DNA of 64,000 bases, from NCBI GenBank assembly GCA_947494445.1, contig CANLVD010000006.1:1-64000 (forward strand), written 5' to 3'. The DNA comes from an uncultured Paracoccaceae bacterium (lineage in GTDB: Bacteria; Pseudomonadota; Alphaproteobacteria; Rhodobacterales; Rhodobacteraceae). The position numbers and the translations under genes are program-made. The notes under the pieces are model-generated. The model made no database searches. It saw only the letters and a program-made list of their open reading frames with translations, and was not told the origin of the DNA. Positions 8,453 to 18,733 of this stretch are shown here, in pieces; the stretch's first letter is position 1, and each line of letters begins with the position of its first letter.

Positions 8453-8585
8453 GTCGCTGACCTCCACTGCGATGCCCATCGATAGCATCGCCATCCGCTC
8501 TGTCATAACAGGAATCTGTAGTTCTGGAGGATCAGGCAAGTTTTTTGGCCAATTGAGAAAGATTGAAGCCCTGCCGACCACTAAC

Positions 8586-8598
8586 GTGATTGTATCAC
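8586..8598. promoter_or_regulatory. Palindrome upstream of the SDR operon
   Basis: GTGAT-TGT-ATCAC lies 16 bases before the first SDR start and in the AraC/SDR divergent region. It could be an operator. AraC proteins more often use direct repeats, so the assignment is weak. Confidence 0.3.
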
Positions 8599-8614
8599 AA
8601 CGAAAGGGACCGAC

Positions 8615-9484
8615 ATGCAAAACGTCATGATCACCGGTATCGCAGGCGGGTTTGGAAAGCCCACAGCGCTCGCTCTTCTTGAAAAAGGCTACCTGGTCGC
8701 CGGGAGCGTTCGCGGTCGGGAAGGGAAGAACGCTGAAACGGTTGGCATGCTCGAAGCCGCCGGTGCGCAGATTGTCGAAATGGACGTGACCGATACAGCC
8801 AGCACCGAGCGAGGCATCGCGGAAGCAATCAAACATCTTGGCGGCCTCGATGTCCTGTTCAACAATGCCGGGATCGGCTCCTACGGCATTCAGGAGTTGA
8901 TGTCGCCCGAAGACATGGCCCGCGTTTTCGACGTAAACGTCATGGGTGTGCAGCGTGTCATGCGCGCGGCGCTACCTCACATGCGGGCGCAGGGGCGAGG
9001 GACGGTTCTCTATACGTCCAGCCTGATCGGCAGGATTGCGACACCTTTTTACGGGACCTACTCGGCTTCGAAATGGGCGTTGGAAGCGATTGTCGAATGC
9101 TATCGAACTGAATTGTCCGGCTTCGGCATTGAATCCTGCATCATTGAACCCGGCGCCATGCCAACAGCCTTCTTCGATGGGATGGTCGCACCAACGGAGC
9201 CTGAGCGTGAAGTGCAGTACGGGGAGTTTGCTACAGTACCCGCAATGTCGGCTGCTGGATTGGCGCAGATGTTGGACGCAACACCAGATCAACGTCCCGA
9301 GCGGATCGCGGAAGCGGTCGTCGCTCTTTTGGAAAAGCCATTTGGGCACAAGCCGTTCCGTACTGTTGTCGACCACACCGGCGTTGGTCCACAGATCGAA
9401 CATTACAACGACGTGCTGCACGATGTGACGCGCAACGTCATGACCGGCTTCGGCATCGAAGACATGCTCAGACTCAACGCCTGA
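8615..9484 (+). CDS. Short-chain dehydrogenase/reductase
   Basis: A 289-residue classical SDR. It has the NAD(P)-binding motif TGIAGGFGKP near the N-terminus, NNAG (FNNAGIGSYG), the catalytic Ser in LYTSSLIGRI and the YxxxK pair in YSASKWALE. The protein is cytosolic; the substrate is not evident. It is the first gene of a two-SDR operon and is followed by a second SDR after 11 bases. The cofactor-loop residues (SVRGREGK after beta-2) are basic, suggesting NADPH, though this is only an inference. Confidence 0.9.
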   Translation: MQNVMITGIAGGFGKPTALALLEKGYLVAGSVRGREGKNAETVGMLEAAGAQIVEMDVTDTASTERGIAEAIKHLGGLDVLFNNAGIGSYGIQELMSPEDMARVFDVNVMGVQRVMRAALPHMRAQGRGTVLYTSSLIGRIATPFYGTYSASKWALEAIVECYRTELSGFGIESCIIEPGAMPTAFFDGMVAPTEPEREVQYGEFATVPAMSAAGLAQMLDATPDQRPERIAEAVVALLEKPFGHKPFRTVVDHTGVGPQIEHYNDVLHDVTRNVMTGFGIEDMLRLNA

Positions 9485-9495
9485 AGGAGAACCCC

Positions 9496-10308
9496 ATGAA
9501 AACCATTTTGATCACCGGTGCGTCTTCGGGCATCGGCGAAGCCACCGCCAGACATTTTCAAGCCAACGGATGGAACGTTGTTGCAACCATGCGAAACCCC
9601 GACAGCGCGGGTGACCTTGCCGAACTGGACAATATCCATGTGACGCGCCTCGATGTGACCGATCCGGGCTCCATTACCGGTGCTGTCGCGGCCGGCATCG
9701 ACCGGTTCGGCGGGATCGACGTTTTACTGAACAATGCGGGCTACGGTGCTTATGGCGCGTTGGAAGCATTCTCGATGGAGCGTATTCGTCGTCAGTTCGA
9801 CACCAATGTGATTGGCTTGCTGGAGGTCACGAAGGCCATGTTGCCGCACATGCGGGAAAACCGCGCAGGCACAATCATCAATATCTCGTCTATCGGCGGT
9901 CAGATCACCTTCCCGCTTGGCACGCTCTATCACGGTACAAAGTTCGCGGTCGAAGGTTTGTCAGAGGCGCTGCACTACGAGCTTGAACCACTTGGTATCC
10001 ACGTTCGCATCGTCCAGCCGGGAATGATCAAGACTAATTTTGGCGGAAGTTCATTCGACTTTGCCATAGACGAGAACCTCTCGGATTACGTACCGATGGC
10101 CGACGCCATGGGGCGGGTGTTTGGCAAACTCGCGTCCAACCCGTCCGCCCCTGAGACAGTTGCAGAGGTTATCTGGGCGGCTGCCAACGACACCGGAGAC
10201 CGCCTCCGTTTCCAAGCCGGAGCGGATGCAGTGGATTTGCTCGACAAGCGCAAGGCAAAAGATGACGCAACCTTCATCGACGGTATCAAGCAGCTCATGA
10301 AGGAGTAA
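9496..10308 (+). CDS. Short-chain dehydrogenase/reductase
   Basis: A 270-residue SDR with TGASSGIGEA, NNAGYGAYG, the Ser in INISSIGGQ and YHGTK as the YxxxK motif. AAGGAG precedes the ATG. The C-terminal part (GMIKTNFGGSSF and onward) matches the common SDR family that reduces aliphatic or aromatic carbonyls, but the substrate cannot be named. It is a paralogue of the gene before it; both would be controlled by the divergent AraC regulator. No transmembrane segments. Confidence 0.9.
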   Translation: MKTILITGASSGIGEATARHFQANGWNVVATMRNPDSAGDLAELDNIHVTRLDVTDPGSITGAVAAGIDRFGGIDVLLNNAGYGAYGALEAFSMERIRRQFDTNVIGLLEVTKAMLPHMRENRAGTIINISSIGGQITFPLGTLYHGTKFAVEGLSEALHYELEPLGIHVRIVQPGMIKTNFGGSSFDFAIDENLSDYVPMADAMGRVFGKLASNPSAPETVAEVIWAAANDTGDRLRFQAGADAVDLLDKRKAKDDATFIDGIKQLMKE

Positions 10309-10739
10309 GTCTTGGCGAAATCGCAGCCAAAGCAACGTCCGCTTTTGGGAAGCTGCGCTGCGGCATCGCGTGTCACGACGAGAGTCCGGTTAGGGCCGTC
10401 CGCAAGAACCGTTTAAGTAGGGCAGGGGGCAATGCTGCACTGGATCTGATGGCTGCTACGAGCCCAAAAAAACGGATGCTGCAGACGGCACAAATGTCTG
10501 CACTTTAGCGTTTGGCAAGTATTGTGCCTCTTATTACGTTGGCCTGCAGCGGGCCCTCGCTACCACCACAGCATTATCCAATGGCGCTAATCGCGAGACA
10601 CCACATTCAATTTCAAGACCAGACTGCGCAGTTTGGTTGGATTGTCAGGAACAGGCGAAAAACGACATCTGGTCGCAAGTAAGAAAGACGTACCGGAAAC
10701 CGCGTGCACATTGGTCGCTGTCAAGACCGAGTACCCCTC
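10309..10739. other. Intergenic region with a stem-loop
   Basis: About 430 bases without a credible gene. TGCAGAC (10480-10486) and GTCTGCA (10496-10502) form a 7-bp stem with a 9-base loop. Neighbouring GCTGC-rich phrases resemble the degenerate repeats found elsewhere in the accessory part. The 3' end (around 10600-10740) must hold the expression signals of the MFS gene; none is obvious. Confidence 0.45.
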
Positions 10740-12002
10740 ATGCACGAACGTCGAATACCCGAATGGTTACGCCATGCGCCCGCGCCAAGCGTGCGCGGTT
10801 TTGCCGTTCTTGCCGGTACAGAGGCCGTTGCCAGGGGCATTCTGATCTCGGTCTTTCCGATTGTGATGTACACTGCACTTGGCGACGCGCGTGTTGTGTC
10901 AGAAGTCTATTTCGTGGTTGGCGCAATTTCACTGCTGATCGGGCTTCTTGTGCCCTATTTGATCCGGTTCATCCCAAGGTGGTGGGTCTATGTGGTCGGT
11001 GTATTGATGTTCGCCATCGGTGCAGGCGTGGCCATTATCGGCAGCCCCGGTGCCGCAGTTCTAGGTTTGGCGCTGACAACATTCGCGGTGGTAACCACCT
11101 TTGTTTGTTTCAACGCCTATGTTCTTGATCATGTGGCCAAGATCGAACTTGGACGGTTCGAGACATCCCGGCTTTTCTATAGTGCGGCGGGATGGACAGC
11201 TGGCCCGGCGCTTGGCACGTTTCTTTATAACTGGTGGCGACCAGCGCCGTTTCTGATCGCGGCGATTGCTGCATGCTGCATGCTGTTGATCTTTCTGGTG
11301 ATGCGCCTTGGAAACGGCAAGCTAATCACCAAAAGCCGCCGTCCTCCGGCCAATCCCCTGGCCTATTTCGGAAGGTTTCTGGCCCAGCCCCGACTTGTGA
11401 CCGGTTGGATCTTTGCGGTGGTACGGTCCTGCGGTTGGTGGGTCTATGTTGTCTATTTGCCAATTTTCGCCGTGGAAAACGGGTTTAGCAGCCAGCTTGG
11501 CGGGATCGCTCTTTCGCTGTCCAACGCGGCCCTGTTTCTTACCCCAATGATGCTGCGCTTCATGCTGCGTTGTTCGGTGCGCGCGGCCGTCCGGTCCGGC
11601 TTTCTTGTGTCTGGATTGCTGTTTGTTGCGGCGGGCGCGCTGCACGGGATACCGTCCTTGACTGTCGCGTGTCTGATGGCGGGGTCCGTCTTTTTGATCC
11701 TGCTAGACGTGTCTGCCGGTCTGCCCTTTCTGCTTGCCGTCAAACCGTCAGAGCGTACCGAGATGTCCGCGATTTATGCAAGTTTCCGCGATGTCTCGGG
11801 CATCGTCACCCCTGGAGCTGCCTGGCTGGTTCTTTTGGTCGCACCACTTTCCGGCGTGTTCGCGGCAGGCGGTGCGGCTTTGTTGGCAACATGGGGCTTG
11901 GCAGGCAAACTGCATCCGCGGCTGGGTCGGGCGCGCATTTCTACCGAAACTGTACCCAAGTCGCATGCAAGCGTTGTCGCAGAACCCGCGGCGACGCAAT
12001 AA
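10740..12002 (+). CDS. MFS transporter
   Basis: About 420 residues with roughly 12 hydrophobic helices, arranged in two halves with a cytoplasmic loop near residues 195-215 (GNGKLITKSRRPPANP). It is an inner-membrane carrier of the major facilitator superfamily; direction and substrate are unknown. The frame extends upstream to 10704, but ATG 10740 gives a normal short cytoplasmic N-terminus. It is convergent with the peptidase at 12013, with only 10 bases between the stops. The next operon is a peptide importer, but a functional link is not shown. Confidence 0.85.
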   Translation: MHERRIPEWLRHAPAPSVRGFAVLAGTEAVARGILISVFPIVMYTALGDARVVSEVYFVVGAISLLIGLLVPYLIRFIPRWWVYVVGVLMFAIGAGVAIIGSPGAAVLGLALTTFAVVTTFVCFNAYVLDHVAKIELGRFETSRLFYSAAGWTAGPALGTFLYNWWRPAPFLIAAIAACCMLLIFLVMRLGNGKLITKSRRPPANPLAYFGRFLAQPRLVTGWIFAVVRSCGWWVYVVYLPIFAVENGFSSQLGGIALSLSNAALFLTPMMLRFMLRCSVRAAVRSGFLVSGLLFVAAGALHGIPSLTVACLMAGSVFLILLDVSAGLPFLLAVKPSERTEMSAIYASFRDVSGIVTPGAAWLVLLVAPLSGVFAAGGAALLATWGLAGKLHPRLGRARISTETVPKSHASVVAEPAATQ

Positions 12003-12012
12003 TGTGGTGCGC

Positions 12013-13398
12013 CTAGGCGGGCCCGCCTGTGTCGCCGATATCCCAGAAAAGACCGGTCATCAGTTTCAGGGCGTCTTGAGAGACGGACTTCAAGACATGC
12101 TCGTTCGGTGCATGCTGCGAACAGCCCCGGTAAGAATGCGGCACCCAGACGGTCGGAAGGCCAAGGATATCGGCGAAAACCTCGTTGGGAAGCGAGCCTG
12201 CGAGATTGGGCAGGATATGCGGCGCCTTGCCGGATGTTTGCTCAAGAGATTGCGCGACAAACGTTACCCACGGGTGGTCCGGCGACAGCCGCGTGGCGTT
12301 GAAAAACGCGCGTTCGTGCGGGACAATCTGGATGTCGGCGAACCCGTGTGCATCGAGATGCCGACGAAGCGCGGGCAGGATGCCGACCAGTTCCGTGCCG
12401 ACGACGAAACGAAGCTGGCACGCGGCTTTGGCATGGCCCGAGATCGCATTAACCGGGGCTTCGGGGACCCCGCTTTTCATGGCAAGGACCGCGAAGCTGT
12501 TCCAGCCGAACACACGCTCGGCGGGCGTCAGGTCTTCCTCACCCCAGTCCTGGTCGATCTCTGGTCCGCCGTCGCCTTTGAGGGGCAGGTCTTGCAGAGC
12601 GGCACGGATATCGTCGGTCAGGCTAGTCGTGCGCCATTCAGGCACCTGAATTTGGCCGCGCTCATCAGTGATGGTTGACAAGGCCTGCGCCAGGATCATT
12701 GCCGGGTCGGCAAGCAAACCGCCCCAGTTGCCGGAATGGTGCGCGCCGTCTCGCAGATCGACAATGAGGTCGAATGAAATGCCGCCGCGTGCGCCCATGA
12801 ACATCGTCGGCGTGTCGGACTGAAGGCGGGGGCCATCGGATGCAATCAGGACGTCTGCGGCCAAAGCATCTTTGTGTGCGGCGCAGAACTCAGACAGGCC
12901 CGGCGAGCCCATTTCCTCGCCCATCTCGATCAGGATGCGACTGTTGAAGCCGAGCGATCCGCGGGTGTCGATGACGGCTTTCAGGGCCGCGAAGTTGATC
13001 AGATGTTGCCCCTTGTTGTCGGCCGTCCCGCGTCCGTAGAGCCGGTCGTCTTCATCGACTAGGCAAAACGGGTGCAGGCCGTCGCGCCACTGGTCGGTTT
13101 GCGCGCGGATCACGTCGCCGTGGCCATAGGTCAGGATGGTTGGCAGAGCGTCGCCTTCGATGCGTTCTGCGACAAGGAACGGACCAGCGTTCTTTGCCGG
13201 GTTTTGGTGGACTTGGCACTTAAATCCGATGGCACTCAGGCGCGGCATCAGCGCCTGTTCCAGGTATCTGGGAAGCTCCGCTGCTTTGTCAGGCGTCTGG
13301 CTCTCGGTTTCATGCGCCACCAGCTCGCCCAGATCGCGGGTGAAGCCGCCATTTTCAAAGTATTGCGTGGCAGAGTTTATGGCAGAGGCACGTGTCAT
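12013..13398 (-). CDS. M20-family metallopeptidase (dipeptidase-like)
   Basis: A 461-residue zinc peptidase of the M20 family. Metal and catalytic motifs are visible in order: YGHGDV (His, with Asp two residues on), [10 protein letters not shown] (the bridging Asp), [10 protein letters not shown] (catalytic and metal Glu) and the C-terminal [17 protein letters not shown]. The long insertion is the dimerisation domain. Relatives hydrolyse dipeptides or N-acyl amino acids in the cytosol. It is the last gene of a seven-gene, minus-strand operon with a second M20 enzyme and a complete oligopeptide ABC importer, so its likely role is cleaving imported short peptides. Confidence 0.88.
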   Translation of the reverse strand: MTRASAINSATQYFENGGFTRDLGELVAHETESQTPDKAAELPRYLEQALMPRLSAIGFKCQVHQNPAKNAGPFLVAERIEGDALPTILTYGHGDVIRAQTDQWRDGLHPFCLVDEDDRLYGRGTADNKGQHLINFAALKAVIDTRGSLGFNSRILIEMGEEMGSPGLSEFCAAHKDALAADVLIASDGPRLQSDTPTMFMGARGGISFDLIVDLRDGAHHSGNWGGLLADPAMILAQALSTITDERGQIQVPEWRTTSLTDDIRAALQDLPLKGDGGPEIDQDWGEEDLTPAERVFGWNSFAVLAMKSGVPEAPVNAISGHAKAACQLRFVVGTELVGILPALRRHLDAHGFADIQIVPHERAFFNATRLSPDHPWVTFVAQSLEQTSGKAPHILPNLAGSLPNEVFADILGLPTVWVPHSYRGCSQHAPNEHVLKSVSQDALKLMTGLFWDIGDTGGPA

Positions 13399-13407
13399 GG
13401 GTATCTG

Positions 13408-14838
13408 TCAGACCGGCGGGCGCACATTCTCCGGGATCGGACAGGTATAAGGTGTCTGTTCCAGATGCTCTTCATGCGTCTCGCGCGCCGCCTCGATCAG
13501 GGATTGCTTTTCGACCAACCGGCACGCCGTGGCCGCCATCGCCTTGGCCGCATAGATCATCCCCTTGTGCGCGGCTGGGGCCTTGCCTTGGGCCACGGTC
13601 TGCCAGGTGTGGAACGGCGTTCCGATAGCACAAGTGGCCACGCGCGCCTGAACGGTGGGCACCGCCCAACTGACGTCACCCACATCGGTCGAGCCTTCGC
13701 CGCCCTCGCTGTTGCGATCGAGCGGAGCAACAAAATTGCAAAGCGCGAGGCCTTTCACCGGCTTCGCACCGATCCTTTTGAAGGTCGTGTCGATGTCAGC
13801 CGCTGTCAGCGTCGTCTGGATTTCGCGGGCGAATGCGTCGTCGGCATCGTCAAAGGCAACGGGACCCAGCTTTTCAAGCTCGTGCTGCATCTCTTCTTCC
13901 AGCGGGCGATTGCCGAGCAGGTTGGAGACGCCGGAGAACACCTGACTTGTGACCTGCGTCCCAGTCATCAGCGCCGCGCCATCGGCGATGTTTCGGACGC
14001 GCGCAACGAGGTCACTCAGCTCGGGCAATGTACTGGCGCGGATGAGTTGCCGTACGGTGGCTTTCGCCTGAACGACATTCGGCGCAACCCCACCCGCGTC
14101 GAGATAGGCGTAATGCACGCGTGCGCTGTCGGGCATATGCTCGCGCAGATAGTTGACGCCGATATTCATCAACTCGACCGCATCCAGCGCGGACCGGCCC
14201 AACTCCGGCGCTCCTGCCGCATGCGCGGCCTTGCCATGGAATGTGAAATCAATGCGGGTGTTCGCAAGCGAACGCGCCTCGTTCACGCCGGTGAAGGTTG
14301 CGGGGTGCCAGGAAATGGCAGCGTCCACATCGTCGAATAACCCTTCGCGCACCATATAGGTTTTGGCGGCACCACCTTCTTCTGCCGGACACCCATAGTA
14401 CCGCACGCGGCCTTTGATCCCATTCTCGGCCAGCCAATCCTTAACTGCGGTGGCCGCCAGCAAGGCAGCAGACCCCAGAAGGTTGTGGCCGCACCCATGG
14501 CCATTGCCGCCCTCTTCAAGCGGTTGATGCTCGGCCACACCTGGAGCCTGGCTCAGATAAGGCAGCGCATCGAACTCACCCAGAATGGCAATGACAGGTC
14601 CCTCGTCGCCCGCCTCGCCAATCACGGCGGTCGGGATGCCGGCGGCATTTTCGGTGATTTTGAAGCCTTGGGCTTCCAGCATCCGCTTGTGCTCAGCGAC
14701 GGATTCGAATTCAGCGTAAAGGGTCTCGGGCGTATCGAACACGCGATCTGACAAGGCGATGAAATCATCGCGGTGGCGGTCGACATGGTCCCAGATTGGA
14801 TCGGCGTTTTTCAAGGGTGTCTCCAGCTTTACAGTCAA
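13408..14838 (-). CDS. M20 amidohydrolase, AbgB-like
   Basis: A 476-residue M20 enzyme closest in look to AbgB (p-aminobenzoyl-glutamate hydrolase subunit B) and related aminoacylases. Motifs: GHGCGHNLLG, CPAEEGGAAKTYM, ISWHPATF and FHGKAAHAAGAPE. It starts at TTG overlapping the preceding ATPase stop (TTGA), which implies translational coupling. It probably hydrolyses an amide bond of an imported acyl-amino acid or peptide. AbgB normally pairs with AbgA, which is absent here; the partner at 12013 is a different M20 subfamily. Confidence 0.88.
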   Translation of the reverse strand: MTVKLETPLKNADPIWDHVDRHRDDFIALSDRVFDTPETLYAEFESVAEHKRMLEAQGFKITENAAGIPTAVIGEAGDEGPVIAILGEFDALPYLSQAPGVAEHQPLEEGGNGHGCGHNLLGSAALLAATAVKDWLAENGIKGRVRYYGCPAEEGGAAKTYMVREGLFDDVDAAISWHPATFTGVNEARSLANTRIDFTFHGKAAHAAGAPELGRSALDAVELMNIGVNYLREHMPDSARVHYAYLDAGGVAPNVVQAKATVRQLIRASTLPELSDLVARVRNIADGAALMTGTQVTSQVFSGVSNLLGNRPLEEEMQHELEKLGPVAFDDADDAFAREIQTTLTAADIDTTFKRIGAKPVKGLALCNFVAPLDRNSEGGEGSTDVGDVSWAVPTVQARVATCAIGTPFHTWQTVAQGKAPAAHKGMIYAAKAMAATACRLVEKQSLIEAARETHEEHLEQTPYTCPIPENVRPPV

Positions 14839-15839
14839 ACGGTTTCGGCATGTTCAAGAAGGCAGGCCGTTTCACGCCCGCCGCGCCCGGGTTTCAGGTC
14901 AGGCACGGTTTTGCGGCAGTCGGCTGTGGCGACAGGACAGCGCGGGTGGAACGTGCACCCTGGCGGCGGGTCGAGCGGCGAGGGAATTTCCCCAGTGATC
15001 GGCTCGAACGCACGGCGGCGCTGATCAAGGCGCGGTGCTTCGGCCAGCAATGCCTTCGTGTAAGGATGGCGCGGATCGGAAAAGATTTCCTCTGTCGTCG
15101 CGCTCTCGACGATCCGCCCCAGATACATGATGGCCACACGGTCGGCGATGTGTTCGACCACGCTCAGGTCATGGCTGATGAACAGGTAGGTCAGGCCCAG
15201 TTCTTCGCGCAAGTCCATGAACAGGTTGATCACCTGCGCCTGGATTGAAACATCCAGTGCGGCGATGGCTTCGTCGCAAACCAGAAACTTTGGCTTCACG
15301 GCCAGCGCACGCGCAATGCCGATCCGCTGGCGCTGGCCGCCGGAAAACTGGTGCGCGTAGCGTTTCTTCAACGACGGATCCAACCCGACCTTCCGCATCA
15401 CCTCATCCACATAGTCGGAAATGTCCGCCTTGCCGACGATCCCATGCATTCGGGGCGCTTCGCCGATGATGTCTTCGACCCGCATCCGCGGGTTCAAGCT
15501 GGCGAACGGATCCTGAAAGATCATCTGGATGGCCAGCGTGGCCGCGCGTTTCTCGGCCCCTGTCAGCGTGGCAACATCCTTGCCTTCATAGAACATCTGC
15601 CCGTCGCTGGCCGCATGAATACCCGCGACGACGCGCCCCAAAGTGGATTTCCCGCACCCGGATTCGCCGACCAGCCCCAGAACCTCGCCTTGTCGGATCG
15701 ACAGATTGACGTTGTCGACCGCGTGGACTGTTTCTTCGCGGATGTTCGCGCCAAGGCGTTGCGCAATCTTGCCCGCCACGTCCAGCCGCTTGGTGAACCG
15801 TTTCGAGACGCCGCGTATTTCGACCAGCGGTTCCGTCAT
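14835..15839 (-). CDS. Oligopeptide/dipeptide ABC transporter ATP-binding protein (DppF/OppF type)
   Basis: A 334-residue ATPase: Walker A in GESGCGKST, Q-loop in IFQDPFASLNP, signature FSGGQRQRIGIARAL, Walker B FLVCDEAIAALD and switch His in FISHDLSVV. The C-terminal oligopeptide_ABC tail has the Cys cluster PGCTFHPRCP...C...C that can hold an iron-sulfur centre in this family. In Walker B the usual DEP/DEA pattern is DEA with ALD intact, consistent with DppF-type members. The true start is ATG 15839, overlapping the previous ATPase by four bases (ATGA). It energises import through the two permeases encoded upstream. Confidence 0.92.
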   Translation of the reverse strand: MTEPLVEIRGVSKRFTKRLDVAGKIAQRLGANIREETVHAVDNVNLSIRQGEVLGLVGESGCGKSTLGRVVAGIHAASDGQMFYEGKDVATLTGAEKRAATLAIQMIFQDPFASLNPRMRVEDIIGEAPRMHGIVGKADISDYVDEVMRKVGLDPSLKKRYAHQFSGGQRQRIGIARALAVKPKFLVCDEAIAALDVSIQAQVINLFMDLREELGLTYLFISHDLSVVEHIADRVAIMYLGRIVESATTEEIFSDPRHPYTKALLAEAPRLDQRRRAFEPITGEIPSPLDPPPGCTFHPRCPVATADCRKTVPDLKPGRGGRETACLLEHAETV

Positions 15840-16813
15840 TTCACCGCCTCCGCCGCACGCTGCGGGTTGAAGCACCTCAGGCTCCGCCCGTCGATGTCTT
15901 CGATCGGTGGCTGTAGGCCACAGGCATCGGTGCGGGCATGGCAGCGCGGCCCGAATGCACATCCCTTTGGAAGGTCCAGCATATTTGGCGTCATCCCCTC
16001 GATCTGGAACAGGCGCTTACCGCGACGGTTCGCTGTCGGGACTGATCCGAGAAGGCCTACGGTGTAGGGATGCAGCGGCCGGTCAATCACGTCATCGATG
16101 CCGCCTTGTTCAACGATGCGACCGGCATACATGACCGAGATTCGCTCGGCCAGGCCGGCGACAACGGCAAGGTCGTGTGTGATCCAGATCATCGCCGTGC
16201 CGGTCTGTCTCGTCAGCTTCTGCGCCTCGTGAATGATCTGCGCCTGAATGGTGACGTCAAGCGCTGTAGTGGGTTCATCGGCAATGATCAGGTCCGGCCT
16301 GTTCAGGAAGGCCGTCGCAATGGCCACGCGTTGCCGCATCCCGCCCGACAGCTGATGCGGATAGGCCCGCAAGCGCTCTTCCGGTGAAGGAATGCCGACC
16401 AGCCCGAGCGCGTCGCGGCTCCGTTCCCACGCGGTTTGCTTCGACACGGATTCATGCGCCAGGATCGCCTCGATCATCTGCGTGTCGACACGCAGCACCG
16501 GGTTGAGGGTCATCATCGGGTCTTGAAAAATCATCGAAATCCGATTGCCGCGGAGGCTTTGAAGGCGTTCTTCCTTGGCGTTCGCGATCTCTTCGCCGTT
16601 GAATTTGATCGACCCTTCAACAATGCGACCTGGCGCGTCGATCAGACCGATGATGGAAAAGCCGGTAATCGACTTGCCCGAGCCGGATTCACCGACAAGC
16701 CCCATAATCTCGCCTTTGGATACAGTGAAATCCACGCCGTCCACCGCCTTGACCACGCCGGCATGGGTGAAAAAGTGGGTCTTGAGGCCGCTGACTTCCA
16801 GAACTGCGCTCAT
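15836..16813 (-). CDS. Oligopeptide/dipeptide ABC transporter ATP-binding protein (DppD/OppD type)
   Basis: A 325-residue ATPase with Walker [10 protein letters not shown]-loop [11 protein letters not shown], signature [12 protein letters not shown], Walker [13 protein letters not shown] and switch WITHDLAVV. The tail has the GCAFGPRC...C...C cluster of the family. ATG 16813 overlaps the permease stop by four bases. Upstream, the same frame is open to 17200 but that part is antisense-like sequence over the permease gene, so the long version is rejected. It forms the heterodimeric motor with the ATPase that follows. Confidence 0.92.
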   Translation of the reverse strand: MSAVLEVSGLKTHFFTHAGVVKAVDGVDFTVSKGEIMGLVGESGSGKSITGFSIIGLIDAPGRIVEGSIKFNGEEIANAKEERLQSLRGNRISMIFQDPMMTLNPVLRVDTQMIEAILAHESVSKQTAWERSRDALGLVGIPSPEERLRAYPHQLSGGMRQRVAIATAFLNRPDLIIADEPTTALDVTIQAQIIHEAQKLTRQTGTAMIWITHDLAVVAGLAERISVMYAGRIVEQGGIDDVIDRPLHPYTVGLLGSVPTANRRGKRLFQIEGMTPNMLDLPKGCAFGPRCHARTDACGLQPPIEDIDGRSLRCFNPQRAAEAVK

Positions 16814-17733
16814 TTCTTCAGCCTCGGGTTCAAAACGTCGCGCAAATGGTCTCCGACGAGGTTGATGGACACGACCGTGAACAGCAGTGCAAGACCGGGG
16901 AAGACCGAGATCCAGTAGCGCCCGGACAGCATGTATTCGAACCCGTTGGCGATCAGAACGCCAATCGACGGCTCGGTCTGCGGCAGGCCGACGCCAAGAA
17001 AGGACAACGTCGCTTCCAGCGAAATTGCGCTGGCGGTCTGCACCGTACCAACGACGATCAGCGGAGCCATGCAGTTGGGCAGGATGTGGCGGAAAACAAT
17101 CCGAAAGCGCGAAATGCCAAGGCACTGCGCTGCTTCGACGTATTCCTTGCCGCGCTCGACCAGGGCCGTCGCGCGCACGGTGCGTGCGTAATAGGCCCAT
17201 TGGGCGATCACTAGCGCGAGGATGATCTTGTCGACGCCTTTGCCGAGTGCGGCGACCATCATCAATGCCACCAGCGACGCCGGGAATGACAGTTGCAAGT
17301 CGACGATGCGCATGATGATCGCCTCAATCCGCCCGCCCGCATAGGCCGCGACAAGGCCAATTGCCATGCCGATCAGAAGCGCGATGACACCCGATGCTAG
17401 ACCGACTGTCAGTGAGATACGCAGCCCGTAGAGGATGGCCGAGTAAAGGTCGCGCCCCGACCCGTCCGAGCCAAGCCACATGGTGTAACCATCAAAGGCC
17501 TCGGACCCCGGCGGCAAGCGGCCGTCCATGACACTGACCTGCGCCAAATCGTATGGGTTTTGCGGCGTGATCCACGGCGCAAACACCGCCAGCAGCACGA
17601 TGATCAGGAACACCCCAAGTGCCACCGTCGCGATCTTGCTCTCAAAGAACTCGGCGCGGAAACGCTGGAACGGCGTCTCAACCTTGGGTGACGGTTCGGC
17701 GACTGGCACAGTTACGGCGGTCATGTCGCTCAT
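16810..17733 (-). CDS. Peptide ABC transporter permease (DppC/OppC type)
   Basis: A 307-residue inner-membrane permease. The N-terminal OppC_N helix (VALGVFLIIVLLAVFAPW) is followed by five more helices and the EAA motif EAAQCLGISRFRIVFRHILP that contacts the ATPases. The region LGSDGSGRDLYSAILYGLR is typical of DppC. It overlaps genes on both sides by four bases. Confidence 0.92.
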   Translation of the reverse strand: MSDMTAVTVPVAEPSPKVETPFQRFRAEFFESKIATVALGVFLIIVLLAVFAPWITPQNPYDLAQVSVMDGRLPPGSEAFDGYTMWLGSDGSGRDLYSAILYGLRISLTVGLASGVIALLIGMAIGLVAAYAGGRIEAIIMRIVDLQLSFPASLVALMMVAALGKGVDKIILALVIAQWAYYARTVRATALVERGKEYVEAAQCLGISRFRIVFRHILPNCMAPLIVVGTVQTASAISLEATLSFLGVGLPQTEPSIGVLIANGFEYMLSGRYWISVFPGLALLFTVVSINLVGDHLRDVLNPRLKK

Positions 17734-18707
17734 GCGCCCTGATCCTGAAGCCTGACCCGCGGGTCAAGGATGGAATAGAGGATGTCGACGATCAGATTGA
17801 TCAGGACGAAGAACAGAACGATGATCATCAGGTAGGCGACGACCACGGGTCTATCGAGCTGCAGGATCGCGTCGATCAGCAGCTTGCCCATCCCCGGCCA
17901 GGCAAAAATCGTCTCGGTCACGACCGAAAAGCCGATCAGGCTGCCGAATTCCAGCCCCATCACGGTAACCACCGGGATCATGATGTTCTTCATGACATGC
18001 ACGAATATGATCCGCCGCGTCGAAAGCCCCTTGGCGCGGGCATATTTCACATAGTCTAGCCCCATCGCCTCGCGCACACCTGCGCGCGTCAGTCGTATGG
18101 CGAGTGAGATTTTCAAAAGCGCCAGGTTGAGCGCGGGCAGAAAGATGTGGCTTAGCCCGTCCAGCGTGAAAATGCTGCTTTGGATGCCCAGAAAGCTTCC
18201 AAGATCGCCGCGTCCTGTTGCCGGGACCCATTGAAGCTCGACCGCGAACAGCATGATCAGCATAAGGCCGACCCAGAATGTGGGCAGCGAAAAGCCAAAG
18301 ATTGAGGCGGCCATGATCCCCTTAGACAGCCTGCTGTCCGGGTAAAGTCCGGCGTAAAGCCCCAGCGGGATTCCGATGACAATCGCCAGAAAGAGCGCCG
18401 AGAAGGCCAGTTCCATCGTGGCGGGCATATGGTGCAGGATCAGCTTCAGCGCGGGTTCACCGAAGATGAAGCTGTTGCCGAGGTCGCCTTGTGCCGCTCC
18501 TTTCAAGAACAGCCCGTATTGTTCCCAGATCGGTCGATCCAGACCCAGCCTGCTGATTGCAGCTTCGATGTCGGCTTGGTCCGCGTCGGGGCTGACCAGC
18601 ATGTAAACCGGATCGCCTACGATATTGACGCCGAAGAAGACAATCACCGACATCATGAAGACGACAAGCAAGGCTTGCAGCAGTCTCCGGATGATGAAAA
18701 CGGTCAT
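17730..18707 (-). CDS. Peptide ABC transporter permease (DppB/OppB type)
   Basis: A 325-residue permease with an N-terminal signal-anchor helix (IIRRLLQALLVVFMMSVIVF), a periplasmic loop up to GDLGNSF, five further helices and the EAA motif in YARAKGLSTRRIIFVHVMKN. It is the second gene of the operon after the binding protein and pairs with the DppC-type subunit. Confidence 0.92.
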   Translation of the reverse strand: MTVFIIRRLLQALLVVFMMSVIVFFGVNIVGDPVYMLVSPDADQADIEAAISRLGLDRPIWEQYGLFLKGAAQGDLGNSFIFGEPALKLILHHMPATMELAFSALFLAIVIGIPLGLYAGLYPDSRLSKGIMAASIFGFSLPTFWVGLMLIMLFAVELQWVPATGRGDLGSFLGIQSSIFTLDGLSHIFLPALNLALLKISLAIRLTRAGVREAMGLDYVKYARAKGLSTRRIIFVHVMKNIMIPVVTVMGLEFGSLIGFSVVTETIFAWPGMGKLLIDAILQLDRPVVVAYLMIIVLFFVLINLIVDILYSILDPRVRLQDQGA

Positions 18708-18733
18708 GAGGGCGTTTCCCGGACATTTTGCGA

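Noticed and set aside
13072-14340. Plus-strand frame of 422 codons
   Set aside because: Antisense shadow of the two M20 genes.
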